Below, piece after piece: positions 16,633 to 25,315 of a DNA stretch of 64,000 nt. Below the pieces are notes generated by a model. It worked only from the letters and a program-made list of their open reading frames with translations. It made no database searches and had not been told where the DNA came from. The number at the start of each line of letters is the position of its first letter. Positions within the stretch are counted from its first letter, which is position 1. The stretch lies in contig CAWELC010000007.1 in the NCBI GenBank assembly GCA_963809875.1, positions 1 through 64,000 of the forward strand. Direction: 5' to 3'. The position numbers and the translations under genes are program-made. Origin of the DNA: JAFGAS01 sp963809875 (GTDB taxonomy: Bacteria > Desulfobacterota > Zymogenia > Zymogenales > Zymogenaceae).

Positions 16633-17295
16633 ATGCCCACCGAAACCCCCGTCACCTTCCCGTCCGGCGACGTCACCCTCGAGGGGCGGCTCTCCGTCCC
16701 CAACCCTGCCGCGCCCGCCGTCGTCATCTGTCACCCCCACCCTGCCTACGGGGGCAGCATGGAGAACAACGTCGTCTATGCCGTGCGCGACGCGGCGACA
16801 GGTCTCGGCCTGACGGCCCTTATCTTCAATTTCAGGGGCGTCGGGAGGAGCGGAGGGTCGTCGACCGGGGAGCTGACCGACGCCCGGGACGTGGGGGCGG
16901 CGACCGATTTCATCGCCGCAAAACCCGACCTCAGTCCCGCGGCGATCTACCTGATCGGCTACTCCTACGGCGCGTGGGTCGGCATTTTTCACGCCGTTTC
17001 GGACGCCCGCATCGCCGCCTGGGTGGCGATTTCTCCGCCGACGGGGATGTTCGATTTTTCGTATCTGAAGGCAAGCCCCGTGCCCAAGCTGATCGTCTGC
17101 GGCGACGCGGACGACTTCGTGTCCATGGACGAGCTGGACCGGGTCTACGACCGGCTCGCGGAGCCGAAGCGACGTACCACCATCCACGGGGCCGATCACT
17201 TCTACTGGGGGCATGAAAGGAGCCTCGCTGAGGAAGTGGGGGAATTCCTGAAAGAGACGACCGACGAGGTCAATAGGCAAAGGTCCCGGGGATGA
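16633..17295 (+). CDS. Alpha/beta hydrolase (dienelactone hydrolase-like)
   Basis: The protein starts MPTETPVTFPSGDVTLEG after GAGAGG; an in-frame ATG 15 bases upstream lacks a ribosome site. VVICHPHPAYGGSMEN (oxyanion-hole HPHP), FNFRGVGRSGG, GYSYGAWVG (nucleophile Ser), VCGDADDFVS (acid) and GADHFYWGH (His) form a complete catalytic triad. About 220 residues, the size of the HPHP-type bacterial hydrolases. It is the second gene after polA on the plus strand. The C-terminus (VNRQRSRG) may be altered by an indel, because the following 90 bases also look coding (see findings). The substrate is unknown. Confidence 0.85.
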   Translation: MPTETPVTFPSGDVTLEGRLSVPNPAAPAVVICHPHPAYGGSMENNVVYAVRDAATGLGLTALIFNFRGVGRSGGSSTGELTDARDVGAATDFIAAKPDLSPAAIYLIGYSYGAWVGIFHAVSDARIAAWVAISPPTGMFDFSYLKASPVPKLIVCGDADDFVSMDELDRVYDRLAEPKRRTTIHGADHFYWGHERSLAEEVGEFLKETTDEVNRQRSRG

Positions 17296-17391
17296 TGACG
17301 CGCGGATCGCTCACTATCGAGATCTCGTCTACGACGGAGTGGAGGCCGCCGACTACGTCTGCCCGATGACCGTCTTCGAGAAGACCAAGAA

Positions 17392-17475
17392 GGAATTACG
17401 GGGACACGTACCTAATTCGTTAGACCTTACGTTAATACCGAGAAGGTTGAATTAGGTACGTGTCCCCGTAATTCC
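17392..17475. repeat. REP/MITE-like palindromic element, 27-bp perfect inverted repeat
   Basis: The left arm (17392-17418, starting GGAATTACGGGGACACGTAC) and right arm (17449-17475) are perfect reverse complements over 27 bases, separated by 30 bases. Such elements carrying 'GGGGACACGTACCTAATT' resemble palindromes mobilised by REP-associated tyrosine transposases (RAYT). No transposase gene is present here. Confidence 0.75.
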
Positions 17476-17490
17476 TTTTGTTATCGGTAC

Positions 17491-17520
17491 AAAAAAACCT
17501 CCCATCGGGGAGGTTTTTTT
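17491..17520. terminator. Bidirectional terminator between converging genes
   Basis: AAAAAAACCTCCC-ATCG-GGGAGGTTTTTTT: a 13-bp stem of which the A/T ends supply U tracts in both directions. It separates the plus-strand hydrolase from the minus-strand TPR gene. Confidence 0.9.
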
Positions 17521-17543
17521 GTTATATATCGGAGAGAGGCCTA

Positions 17544-18419
17544 TTACGGCCTCTGGCCTTCTCTCTTCTTCCTGTCGACGATCGTCTTGATGAGGACCAG
17601 CATCGCCAAGAGCGACCCGACGTCCCCTGACTGGCCCGAATGGTTGCCGTCCTCGTCGCGCCCCATGATGTCGTCGTAGATCTCCAGCACGCGCGGGTTA
17701 TTCGGGTCCATTCGAAGGGCCCGGGTGATCTCTTCCTTGGCCTCCGACAGCCAGCCTTTGTCGGCCATCGACAGCGCGAGGTATGCGTGCGCCATCGGGT
17801 CATCCGGGTCGACCTGAACCAGGTAGTTGAACGTGGTCATCGCCTCGTCGATCATCCCCATGTGCCCGTAGCAGATGCCCAACTGAAAGTGCCAGTCGGC
17901 ATCGGTCGGGCACTCCTTGAGGTAGGTCGTGATCTCTTCGGCGGCCTCCTCGAACATCCCCAGGCTCATGAGGCAATAGCCGAGCCGGGCGTTGAGGTAA
18001 CTGTTCTCGGGGTCTTCGATCAGGATCTTGCGGTAGTGGGCCACCGCCTCGGTGAAACGCTCCTCTTTCTCGAGGAAATGGCCGAACGAGATCCGGGCGT
18101 TGATGCTGTCCGGTTCGAGCTTGAGGGCCTCCGAGATGAATCGAGCGGCAAGATCGTTTCGCTCCATGGTCAGCGAGGCGTCCGAGAGTCCGGAGAGAAT
18201 ATCGGCGTCTTCGGGGCAGAGCTCGTTTGAGACGGAGAAGTAGTAGAACGCCTCTTCCCCCGCCCGGTCGTTGAGGGCGCAACACCCCATGAAGTAAAAG
18301 ATATCCGGCTCGTCCGGAAATTTGGTCGACGCTTCTTTGAGGAGTGCGAGGGCCTCCCGGTAATAGTTGAGGTCCATCAACTCTTTAGCTGCTTCCAATA
18401 CGCTGTCGACTTCGTCCAT
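17544..18419 (-). CDS. Tetratricopeptide repeat (TPR) protein
   Basis: A 291-residue soluble protein made of about seven TPR units (for example YYREALALLKEASTKFPDEP, LAARFISEALKLEPDSINAR, EAVAHYRKILIEDPENSYLN, EAMTTFNYLVQVDPDDPMAH), with the usual G/Y/A/P spacing of 34 residues. It has no signal peptide. A short C-terminal hydrophobic segment (VGSLLAMLVLIKTIV) ends in a basic tail (DRKKREGQRP), perhaps a membrane anchor. TPR proteins act as scaffolds; the partner is unknown. The gene is intact. Confidence 0.85.
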   Translation of the reverse strand: MDEVDSVLEAAKELMDLNYYREALALLKEASTKFPDEPDIFYFMGCCALNDRAGEEAFYYFSVSNELCPEDADILSGLSDASLTMERNDLAARFISEALKLEPDSINARISFGHFLEKEERFTEAVAHYRKILIEDPENSYLNARLGYCLMSLGMFEEAAEEITTYLKECPTDADWHFQLGICYGHMGMIDEAMTTFNYLVQVDPDDPMAHAYLALSMADKGWLSEAKEEITRALRMDPNNPRVLEIYDDIMGRDEDGNHSGQSGDVGSLLAMLVLIKTIVDRKKREGQRP

Positions 18420-18449
18420 GTGTCATTACCCCCTTCGGGGACTTACGCT

Positions 18450-18560
18450 AAAAAAAAGGGGTGAAAAAACCACCCACTCAGTTATTCTAACTGTCCACGC
18501 ACCGGAAACGATTATTGACGCGTGATGAGGTTTCGCTTCTTGTCTCCCTTGTTTCCTTAG
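18450..18560 (-). ncRNA. Candidate small RNA or terminated leader upstream of the TPR gene
   Basis: A minus-strand transcript from the promoter at 18592-18565 would run about 105 bases to an intrinsic terminator (GGGTG/CACCC stem, eight U residues, 18475-18450), with no convincing reading frame. It contains a perfect 6-bp hairpin CAGTTA-GAA-TAACTG (18493-18479) and a possible CACGC/GCGTG helix (18524-18496). It could be a stand-alone small RNA or an attenuator for the TPR gene, whose ATG is 31 bases beyond. No known family is recognised. Confidence 0.45.
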
Positions 18561-18564
18561 GTTA

Positions 18565-18592
18565 ATTATAGCATACCCAATACAAAAAACAA
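18565..18592 (-). promoter_or_regulatory. Extended -10 promoter
   Basis: On the minus strand, TTGTTT (18592-18587), 16 bases, then TGC-TATAAT with the -10 at 18570-18565. The TGn extension makes it a credible promoter for the small transcript and/or the TPR gene. Confidence 0.65.
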
Positions 18593-18600
18593 GGATATTC

Positions 18601-21021
18601 TTACACCGGAATCCACAAAACCATGAGATCCGAAAAGAGGATATCGCTTTTTTCGAGGGTGATGGTGACCTCTTCGATAGCGGCGGCTGCATCCTTATTC
18701 CTGCTGCTGATTGCGGCGACCTCCTTGTTGAGCTCTTCGGTGAGCTGGGAGAGTTGCGCGTTGAGCTCGTGGATCTCGGCCTCGGAATCCTCCATTCGTG
18801 CCTTGGATTTAACCGTCATCATCCTCTTGCTCGAGGCCCTGGTGATGCCCGACAGGCCCCTTCTGCCGAAGACGAGCCCCAGGACGGTCGCGCCGGCCGA
18901 TATCAGCTCGTCTTTCTTGCGCTCCTGATAGTCCATTTCCTGGAGCGTCTGCTGGCGCTCTTCCTTCTTTATCCTGGATTGCAGCGCCTCGATCTTGGCC
19001 CTGTAGTTCTTCGTGATCTTTTCCGCCTCCGTTTCCGCCTGGTCTTCGGCGACGGCCGCGGCCCTGACCAGGAAGGCCTCTTTCGTCTCCCCGATCGTGG
19101 AAAAGAGGGAAAGCGCGGGGCTCTTGAAGAGCTTCAGGGAAAGCGAGGCGTTGATATAGCTCACGAACTCGGCCGAGAGCTTCTTTGCCCCGTCTTTGGA
19201 GGTCAGCCATTCGGGCAGCGGGGCAAATCCGGTGACCCGCTCGCGGGCGACGGGGATATCCTCGAGGAAGCCGGGGTCCTCGCCCAGCTCCGTAGACTTC
19301 TCCCATCCGGGGAGTGCGTCGGTGAGGGGAAAAAGCGCCCGGGTGATCGTCTGGGTTACGGCGAGCTTGGCCGCGGGATCATCGAATTTGGCCCGGGCCT
19401 GGGCCGCCAGGGCGGGCACCAGCCGAAACCCCGCGTCGCCTGCCGTCTTATCGAGGGGAACGAGCCGCGAAAAGAGTGGGTAGGCGGCGCTGCCCGGGGC
19501 TATGTATCGGTTCTTCAGGCCGACGGCCGGCGGCGCGGCAAGGAGCACCGCGTCGGGGGTGGTGGCGGCCGCTTTCGGTCTTTGGGGGGTTGAGGGCTCC
19601 TGTCCTTCGGTCGGTGCCGCCCCAAGGACCGGCGCCGAGGGGAGGTCCCTGAGCCGCTCCTTTCCGATCGGGCCCCGCAGGTAGCACATGGCCCAGCGGG
19701 TACGGAAATAGGTGAGCGTGTCCTCCCGCACGCTGTGGAGCAGAAAGACGCGGGGCGAAAGGGCCGAGATCATATCGTCGATCTTTGCGGGCGGCACCCC
19801 GCCCTTGGACGCCGCGGTCAGGCCCTCGACGACCCGATCCTTGTCGTTCTTCGTCTGGAGGCGACCGATGAACCAGGTACCGGCGTTGGTCAGCGCCTTG
19901 TAGTCGATGTCCACCGGGTTCTGGGTCGCCAGCACCATCCCGATGCCGTAGGCCCGGGCCTGTTTGAACAGGGTCATGATCGGCTTCTTGGTGGGCGGGT
20001 CTTTCGGATAGGGCGGCAGCAGGCCCACGGCCTCGTCGATATAGACCAGCGCCCTCAGCCGCGCCGAGCCCTGTTGCGCCCGCATCCACGTGACCAGGCG
20101 CCAGAGGAGGAGCGTGACGAAGAACTCCCGCTCCGGGTCCGAGAGGTGGGAGATGTAGAAGACCGACACCCCGGGCTTGCCGCCCCTGGGCTTGAAGAAG
20201 AAGTCGATGTCCAGCGGCACCCCCTTTCGCCACCCGGCAAACGAGGGCGACGCGGCGACGTTGTTGAGCGCCATGGCCAGTTTCATCCGCTCGGCGCGGG
20301 GGTAGAATCCCTCCAGCTCGAAGACCCCCACCCTTTTCAGCGGCGGGTCCTGGATGAAGGTGATGATCTTTTCGAGGTTGAGGTCCTGCTCCCGCGCCCA
20401 GGAGTCCTCCCAGATCTTGGAGAGCAGGATGTGCTCCCGGCTGGTGATGGGATCGGCCTCGATGCCGATCAGCGACAACAGCGCGGAGACCGACCCGGTG
20501 ATGAGCTCGAGGACGGCCTCCTCGTCTTTACGTATCTCACCCCGCGGAACCGCAAACGAGTTGAGCACGTTGATGGGGACCGACGCGGTGCTCCCGGGGG
20601 TATAGACGACAAAATCGGCCGCCTCCTTGTAGCGCTTGATCCTCTCGGCGTCGAGCCCCCAGTCGGCGAGCCCCTTCTTCCATGTTGCGGCGGTGTCGGC
20701 GGCAAACTCCTGGACGCTCTTATCCTTGCGCTCGGCCTCGGCGGGGTCGATCCAGGGCGCGAAATCGGCGGGGGTAAGCCCGGGAAACGAAAGGAGCAGA
20801 TTTCCCATTTCCGCCTTGGGATCGATGACCAGGCACGGGATTCCGGAGCTGATCGCTTCCTCGAGGAGGTCGACGGCAAGGCCCGTCTTGCCGCTGCCGG
20901 TCATCCCGACGATAACCCCGTGGGTCGTCAGGTCGCGGCTGTCCATCAGGACGGGCTTGTCGGTCAGCTCGTTCTTTTCGGGGTCAAAGACCCTGCCGAG
21001 GTAGTATTTCTCTTCAGCCAT
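18601..21021 (-). CDS. HerA/DUF87-like ATP-binding protein with C-terminal coiled coil
   Basis: An 806-residue protein. The N-terminal half is an ATPase of the HerA/FtsK-like superfamily: GVIVGMTGSGKTGLAVDL (Walker A near 36-50), LVIDPKAEMGNLL, ALVYIDEAVGLLPP (Walker B) and GMVLATQNPVDIDYKAL (sensor). Residues 640-780 are long charged helices (EAEKITKNYRAKIEALQSRI, EIHELNAQLSQLTEELNKEV), probably a coiled coil, interrupted by a GATVLGLVFGRRGLSG segment. HerA-type motors move DNA or proteins; the family also occurs with nucleases and in defence systems, but no nuclease partner is adjacent. Intact; no signal peptide. Confidence 0.8.
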   Translation of the reverse strand: MAEEKYYLGRVFDPEKNELTDKPVLMDSRDLTTHGVIVGMTGSGKTGLAVDLLEEAISSGIPCLVIDPKAEMGNLLLSFPGLTPADFAPWIDPAEAERKDKSVQEFAADTAATWKKGLADWGLDAERIKRYKEAADFVVYTPGSTASVPINVLNSFAVPRGEIRKDEEAVLELITGSVSALLSLIGIEADPITSREHILLSKIWEDSWAREQDLNLEKIITFIQDPPLKRVGVFELEGFYPRAERMKLAMALNNVAASPSFAGWRKGVPLDIDFFFKPRGGKPGVSVFYISHLSDPEREFFVTLLLWRLVTWMRAQQGSARLRALVYIDEAVGLLPPYPKDPPTKKPIMTLFKQARAYGIGMVLATQNPVDIDYKALTNAGTWFIGRLQTKNDKDRVVEGLTAASKGGVPPAKIDDMISALSPRVFLLHSVREDTLTYFRTRWAMCYLRGPIGKERLRDLPSAPVLGAAPTEGQEPSTPQRPKAAATTPDAVLLAAPPAVGLKNRYIAPGSAAYPLFSRLVPLDKTAGDAGFRLVPALAAQARAKFDDPAAKLAVTQTITRALFPLTDALPGWEKSTELGEDPGFLEDIPVARERVTGFAPLPEWLTSKDGAKKLSAEFVSYINASLSLKLFKSPALSLFSTIGETKEAFLVRAAAVAEDQAETEAEKITKNYRAKIEALQSRIKKEERQQTLQEMDYQERKKDELISAGATVLGLVFGRRGLSGITRASSKRMMTVKSKARMEDSEAEIHELNAQLSQLTEELNKEVAAISSRNKDAAAAIEEVTITLEKSDILFSDLMVLWIPV

Positions 21022-21186
21022 GACTGGTTCCTTATAACGGCGATAGAATGTTCTATATGTAAATACGAGTGCGTGTCGTCATCGCGGGCTCGCTCCGCCG
21101 CACCGGAAAGGTCGGACACTCCCGGCAATCAGTGAGACCGAGGGCACGCGCACACCTGTGGGTGACCGTAAGAAGTATGACGTCGC

Positions 21187-22233
21187 TTACTTTACCGCCG
21201 GTTTGACAAAATAGGCCGATATCTTTTCCATGTGCGCCAGGATCTCGTCGGCAAGCGCCCCCTCGGCGACCGCCGGCTGAAAGCCGCACGTCACGGGGAT
21301 CATCTCGTACGATTTCACCCCGTCTCTGGTCAGGGTCAGTTTCAGGATGATGCTTCTGGTCTTCCAGATCGAGTGTTCGGTTGTCTGGTGGTAGGCGAAA
21401 TTTCCCAGCGAATAGATGATGAAGGCGCCGTTATAGCGCTCGATGCCCTGGGGGACGTGGGGATGCCCCCCGAGGATGATGTCGGCGCCGGCGTCGACCA
21501 TCTCATGGGCGAGCTTTACGATCTCGTCGGCGGGCCGATCCTGATACTCGGCCCCCCAATGGGCCGCCACGACCACGAGGTCGACGTCCGGTTTCGCCTT
21601 CCTGATGGCCGCACCCAGGCGATCCATATCGGCCCAGGCGGTATAGGTAAAGGCTTCGTGCTCGGACCCGCCGAAATTGAAGATACGGGTGGCCGAGAAG
21701 AAGGCGATCCGGGTGCCTTTGACCTCTATGATCGCCGGGGCAAAGGCGGCGTCGAGATTCTCGCCCGTGCCCGCGTGCTTGATGCCGACCTGATCCAGGT
21801 AGCCCGGTGTCGAAAGCAGCGCGCGTTTGCCGAAGTCCCAGACATGGTTGTTGGCCAGCGACACCACGTCAAAGCCCGCGTCGGCCAGCGTTTCGGCGGC
21901 GATCGGCGGGGCGGTGAAGAGCCAGGTGCCGTTTTGCGTAATACCGTTCTGTTCGGAGATGGTGCTCTCGAGGTTTCCGAAGGCGATGTCGGCCGCCGAG
22001 ATGATATCCCGTGTCTTCTCGAAGGCGTAGTCCACGTCCCCCGAGAGGATGATTTGCCCGGCCTTCCGCCCCAGGTTGATGTCGCCCACGGCGATCAGCG
22101 TAATCTCGGGGGGACTGATGCCCAGCGAGCCCTCGGCATCGGCCACCGGCCTCATCTCCCGGCCGAGGCCGCTGCAGGAAAAGAGACTCCAGATAAGGAG
22201 CGAACCGAGACAGCAGAAAATGGCGCGCTTCAT
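21187..22233 (-). CDS. CapA family lipoprotein (PGA_cap metallophosphoesterase fold)
   Basis: The protein starts MKRAIFCCLGSLLIWSLFSC after GGAGG, giving a lipoprotein signal with Cys as the likely modified residue. The domain shows LIAVGDINLGRK, AFGNLESTIS, VSLANNHVWDFG, VVVAAHWGAEYQ and GGHPHVPQGIE, the metal-binding motifs of the CapA (calcineurin-like) family. Founding members take part in poly-gamma-glutamate capsule export; many relatives have unknown roles. About 348 residues, normal length. Anchored in the periplasm. No capsule genes are nearby, so the link to poly-glutamate is not supported by context. Confidence 0.85.
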   Translation of the reverse strand: MKRAIFCCLGSLLIWSLFSCSGLGREMRPVADAEGSLGISPPEITLIAVGDINLGRKAGQIILSGDVDYAFEKTRDIISAADIAFGNLESTISEQNGITQNGTWLFTAPPIAAETLADAGFDVVSLANNHVWDFGKRALLSTPGYLDQVGIKHAGTGENLDAAFAPAIIEVKGTRIAFFSATRIFNFGGSEHEAFTYTAWADMDRLGAAIRKAKPDVDLVVVAAHWGAEYQDRPADEIVKLAHEMVDAGADIILGGHPHVPQGIERYNGAFIIYSLGNFAYHQTTEHSIWKTRSIILKLTLTRDGVKSYEMIPVTCGFQPAVAEGALADEILAHMEKISAYFVKPAVK

Positions 22234-22278
22234 ATCGCCTCCGTGATTGTAACGGCTACCCCGTCGAGAAACTCTCGC

Positions 22279-22307
22279 TTGACACGACCCCCCAAACGCC
22301 CTACAAT
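22279..22307 (+). promoter_or_regulatory. Consensus promoter for the lipoprotein-dehydratase pair
   Basis: TTGACA (22279-22284), 17 bases, TACAAT (22302-22307). The leader to the lipoprotein ATG at 22437 is about 120 bases and includes an A-rich run. Confidence 0.75.
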
Positions 22308-22436
22308 AGTAACAGATAACCTTTTTAAAAAAAAGGTTTTTTCTTACCCGGCCGTCGTCCCGGCGCCCGGGCAACGAGGGAAAGAAGGAAGATTGCGTAC
22401 TACTCAAATCCGTTTCAGAAAGGCGAACGAATCACC

Positions 22437-23387
22437 ATGAAAAGAAAACATCATTCCCGAATCGGCGTAGTTTTGTTCCTGTTGCTTGTGGCTCTCGGCG
22501 GGTGCGCCACCGTCCCCGTGGAGACCGCTCTCCCACCCTATACACCGTTGTACGGCGTTTTCATCAACTACATCATCGACCAGGGCCTCGAGACGCTAGT
22601 GCCGACACTCCCGGCCGAGGCCCCCGCGAATCTCCCCCCCTACTGGCATGCGCTTATGGACGATGGTGTCCTCACCGTTGCCCTGTGCGTCGGCACGGAG
22701 GACCTGGTCAATAAGATCTATGACGAAAAGGGAGGGGGCGGCGTCCTGGACGTCAAGGTCAGGGACGCCAAGATCCCGGTGACGATCTACGGTAAGAAGA
22801 TCATCATCGATGCGACGGTGGTGACCACCAAGGAACAGCTGATCAAGGCCTTCAACGAGCGGGAGGTTATCTTCGTCTATTCGCATTCCCGCTACGGCAA
22901 CGGCTGGGCGCTGCATGAAGAGGGGCTGGACGACCCGTTCAAGATGCAGGCCGACACCATCAAAATCCCGAAAAACCAGATGCACGGCTATCAGGGCCAG
23001 ATCATCGGTGAGTCGGGGGGGTACTACCTCCTGAAGGCAAACACCGAAGATCTGGACAAGGTCGTGCCCTACCCGGGCTATCAGCTTATCGTCGGGCTCT
23101 CCTGCACCAGCAAGGGACAGTTCATGAAGGAGCTGGTCAAGATGCGCGCGGGAAACCCATCGACGATGATCCTGACGACCAACGCGGGAGGGTTTCTGGA
23201 GATGCGCTTTACGATCTTCAAGCGGTTTCTGACGGGGATCCTCGCGGGGGAGGATATGAAGAAGCTCGTCTCCGGCATGAACGATACCTGGCAGAAGGTG
23301 CCCGACGTATTCTTTGAGATATATAAGATCCGTACCAACGTTAAGGCCTATCGAGTAATCGATTATTCGTATGACGACCTTAAGTAA
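22437..23387 (+). CDS. Lipoprotein with possible caspase-like His/Cys pair
   Basis: A 316-residue protein with a lipoprotein signal ending LLLVALGGC (lipid attachment at C23). The body is not a family I can name with certainty. VIFVYSHSRYGNG (H150) and QLIVGLSCTSKGQF (C223) resemble the His and Cys motifs of clan CD (caspase-fold) cysteine peptidases, each after a hydrophobic strand. That is an inference from short motifs. It is 13 bases upstream of the 4-hydroxybutyryl-CoA dehydratase gene on the same strand and shares its promoter. Located at the outer or inner membrane facing the periplasm. Confidence 0.7.
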   Translation: MKRKHHSRIGVVLFLLLVALGGCATVPVETALPPYTPLYGVFINYIIDQGLETLVPTLPAEAPANLPPYWHALMDDGVLTVALCVGTEDLVNKIYDEKGGGGVLDVKVRDAKIPVTIYGKKIIIDATVVTTKEQLIKAFNEREVIFVYSHSRYGNGWALHEEGLDDPFKMQADTIKIPKNQMHGYQGQIIGESGGYYLLKANTEDLDKVVPYPGYQLIVGLSCTSKGQFMKELVKMRAGNPSTMILTTNAGGFLEMRFTIFKRFLTGILAGEDMKKLVSGMNDTWQKVPDVFFEIYKIRTNVKAYRVIDYSYDDLK

Positions 23388-23400
23388 CGGGAAGTGAGAC

Positions 23401-24856
23401 ATGACGCTGATGAACGCGCAAACCTACGAGGAGAGCCTTCGAAAGCTCAACCTCGTCGTCTACCTGTTCGGCAAGCGGGTGAAAAACGTCGTGGACGACC
23501 CGATCATCCGGCCTTCCATGAACGCGGTGGCGGCCACCTACGATCTGGCCCACCGGCCCGAATACGCCGAGATCATGACCGCCACGTCCCATCTCACCGG
23601 GAAGCAGATCAATCGCTTCACCCATATCCACCAGAGCACCGACGACCTGGTCAAGAAGAGCAAGATGGGAAGGCTGCTGGGGTCGTACACCGGCTGCTGC
23701 TTTCAGCGCTGCGTCGGGATGGACGCTCTCAATGCGCTTTCCATGACGACGTTCGATATCGACGACGAAAAGGGCACCGAATACAACCGGCGCTTCCTGA
23801 AATACCTGGGGTACGTCCAGGAAAACGACCTGACCTGCGACGGCGCCATGACCGACCCGAAGGGCGACCGAAGCCTGCCGCCCCACCGGCAGCCGGACCC
23901 CGACGCGTTCCTGCACGTGGTCGAGGAGAAGAAGGACGGTATCGTCGTCCGCGGGGCCAAGGCCCACCAGACCGGCGCGGTCAATTCCCACGAGATCATC
24001 GTCATGCCGACCCTCTCGATGAAGAAGGAGGACGGGGACTACGCGATCTCCTTCGCGCTGCCCAGCGACACCCGGGGCATCACCTACATCATCGGACGCC
24101 AGTCCTGCGATACCCGAAAACCCGAGTACGGGACCATCGACCGGGGCAACCTCGTCTTCGGCGGCCACGAGGCCCTCGTCGTCTTCGACGACGTCTTCGT
24201 CCCCTGGGAGCGGGTCTTCATGTATCGGGAATATGAATTCGCCGGCGAGCTCGTGGAGCAATTTGCGTCCTATCACCGCCAGAGCTACGCCTGCAAGGTG
24301 GGGGTGGGCGACGTGCTGATCGGCGCCGCCCAGACGATCGCCGAGTATAACGGCATCGACAAGGCGTCTCACGTTCGCGACAAGATCATCGAGATGAATC
24401 ACCTGAACGAGACCCTCTACTGCGGCTGCATCGCCTGCGCGGCCGAGGGGAGCCGCGAGCCCTGCGGGACCTACTACGTGGATACGCTGCTGGCCAACGT
24501 CCACAAGCAGAACGTGACCCGATTCCCCTACGAGATCGCGCGGCTCGCCCAGGATATCGCCGGCGGTCTGCTGGTGACGCTGCCCTCGGAGGAGGACTTC
24601 AGGTCTCCCGAGGTCGGGGAAGTGGGTAAAGAAATATTTCAAGGGCCGCGCCGACGTCCCGACCGAGGACCGGATGCGCATACTGAGGCTCATCGAGAAC
24701 CTCACCATGGGGTCGGCCGCCGTCGGCTATCTCACCGAATCGATGCACGGCGCCGGCTCTCCCCAGGCCCAGCGGATCATGATCTCCCGGCTTGCCGATA
24801 TGGACAAGAAACAGAAAAGGGCCAGGGAGCTCTGCGGCATATCCGAGAAAACGTGA
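23401..24856 (+). CDS. abfD: 4-hydroxybutyryl-CoA dehydratase / vinylacetyl-CoA isomerase, one frameshift
   Basis: The sequence is of HpaB/AbfD type. It has GRLLGSYTGCCFQRCVGMDA with Cys 100 and 104, and YHRQSYACKVGVGD with His 292 and Cys 298, close to the [4Fe-4S] ligands C99, C103, H292 and C299 of the Clostridium aminobutyricum enzyme. It dehydrates 4-hydroxybutyryl-CoA to crotonyl-CoA through a ketyl radical, using FAD. An extra A near 24622 shifts the frame; the true end (MRILRLIENLTMGSAAVGYL to RARELCGISEKT) finishes at 24856, giving about 485 residues. It may serve 4-aminobutyrate or succinate-derived fermentation. No 4-hydroxybutyrate CoA-transferase is adjacent. Confidence 0.9.
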
Positions 24857-25086
24857 AGGGATAGTCAAGAGTCAAGCTGTTTGACTGCGTCGTCCGGTAT
24901 ACCGAATTCTCCTGCATATATTGAGTGATCCGCTGCCTTCATCAACGCGTAAACCCACGGTTAATCAGCCCTATTCTGGCTCGGTCCAGGCCGACTCGAA
25001 AGGCGACCCGTTGGGATAACGGCTTCTATCACCGCCTTTCATGGCATGGCCCAAATTCTACGAGTTTCGCCTTTTTCTGTTCACGG

Positions 25087-25315
25087 ACATACTCCGGTCT
25101 CCCGTCGCCGGAAAGACGCTTGCTCATGTCGGTTTACGTAAGAAGTACGGATGACGGTCCCTGCTATCAGGCGGGGAGAGCAGACTATATCAAATCCCGA
25201 TGGGGATACCCTCATCGTAGCCAATGATGTTCTGGTAGTGCTCGGAAATACGGCGGCCCTTCCCGCTGCGGAGCTCCTGTTGTTCACCACTGACGGGGAA
25301 AAGGATAAAAAATGA
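25087..25315 (+). pseudogene. TrkA C-terminal (RCK_C) domain fragment
   Basis: Joining two frames across one missing base near 25148 gives PVAGKTLAHVGLRKKYG and MTVPAIRRGEQTISNPDGDT, then LIVANDVLVVLGNTAALPAA. This is a complete RCK_C/TrkA-C ligand-binding domain of the kind at the end of potassium channels and Kef-type antiporters. The transporter and nucleotide-binding parts are absent; bases 24857-25086 show no related coding. It looks like a deletion relic. Its TGA overlaps the ATG of the next small gene. Confidence 0.6.

Noticed and set aside
24925..25227. Plus-strand frame of 100 codons between abfD and the zinc-ribbon gene
   Set aside because: No ribosome site or domain; the RCK_C-like reading in another frame explains the conserved part. 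Bases 24857-25086 otherwise show nothing.
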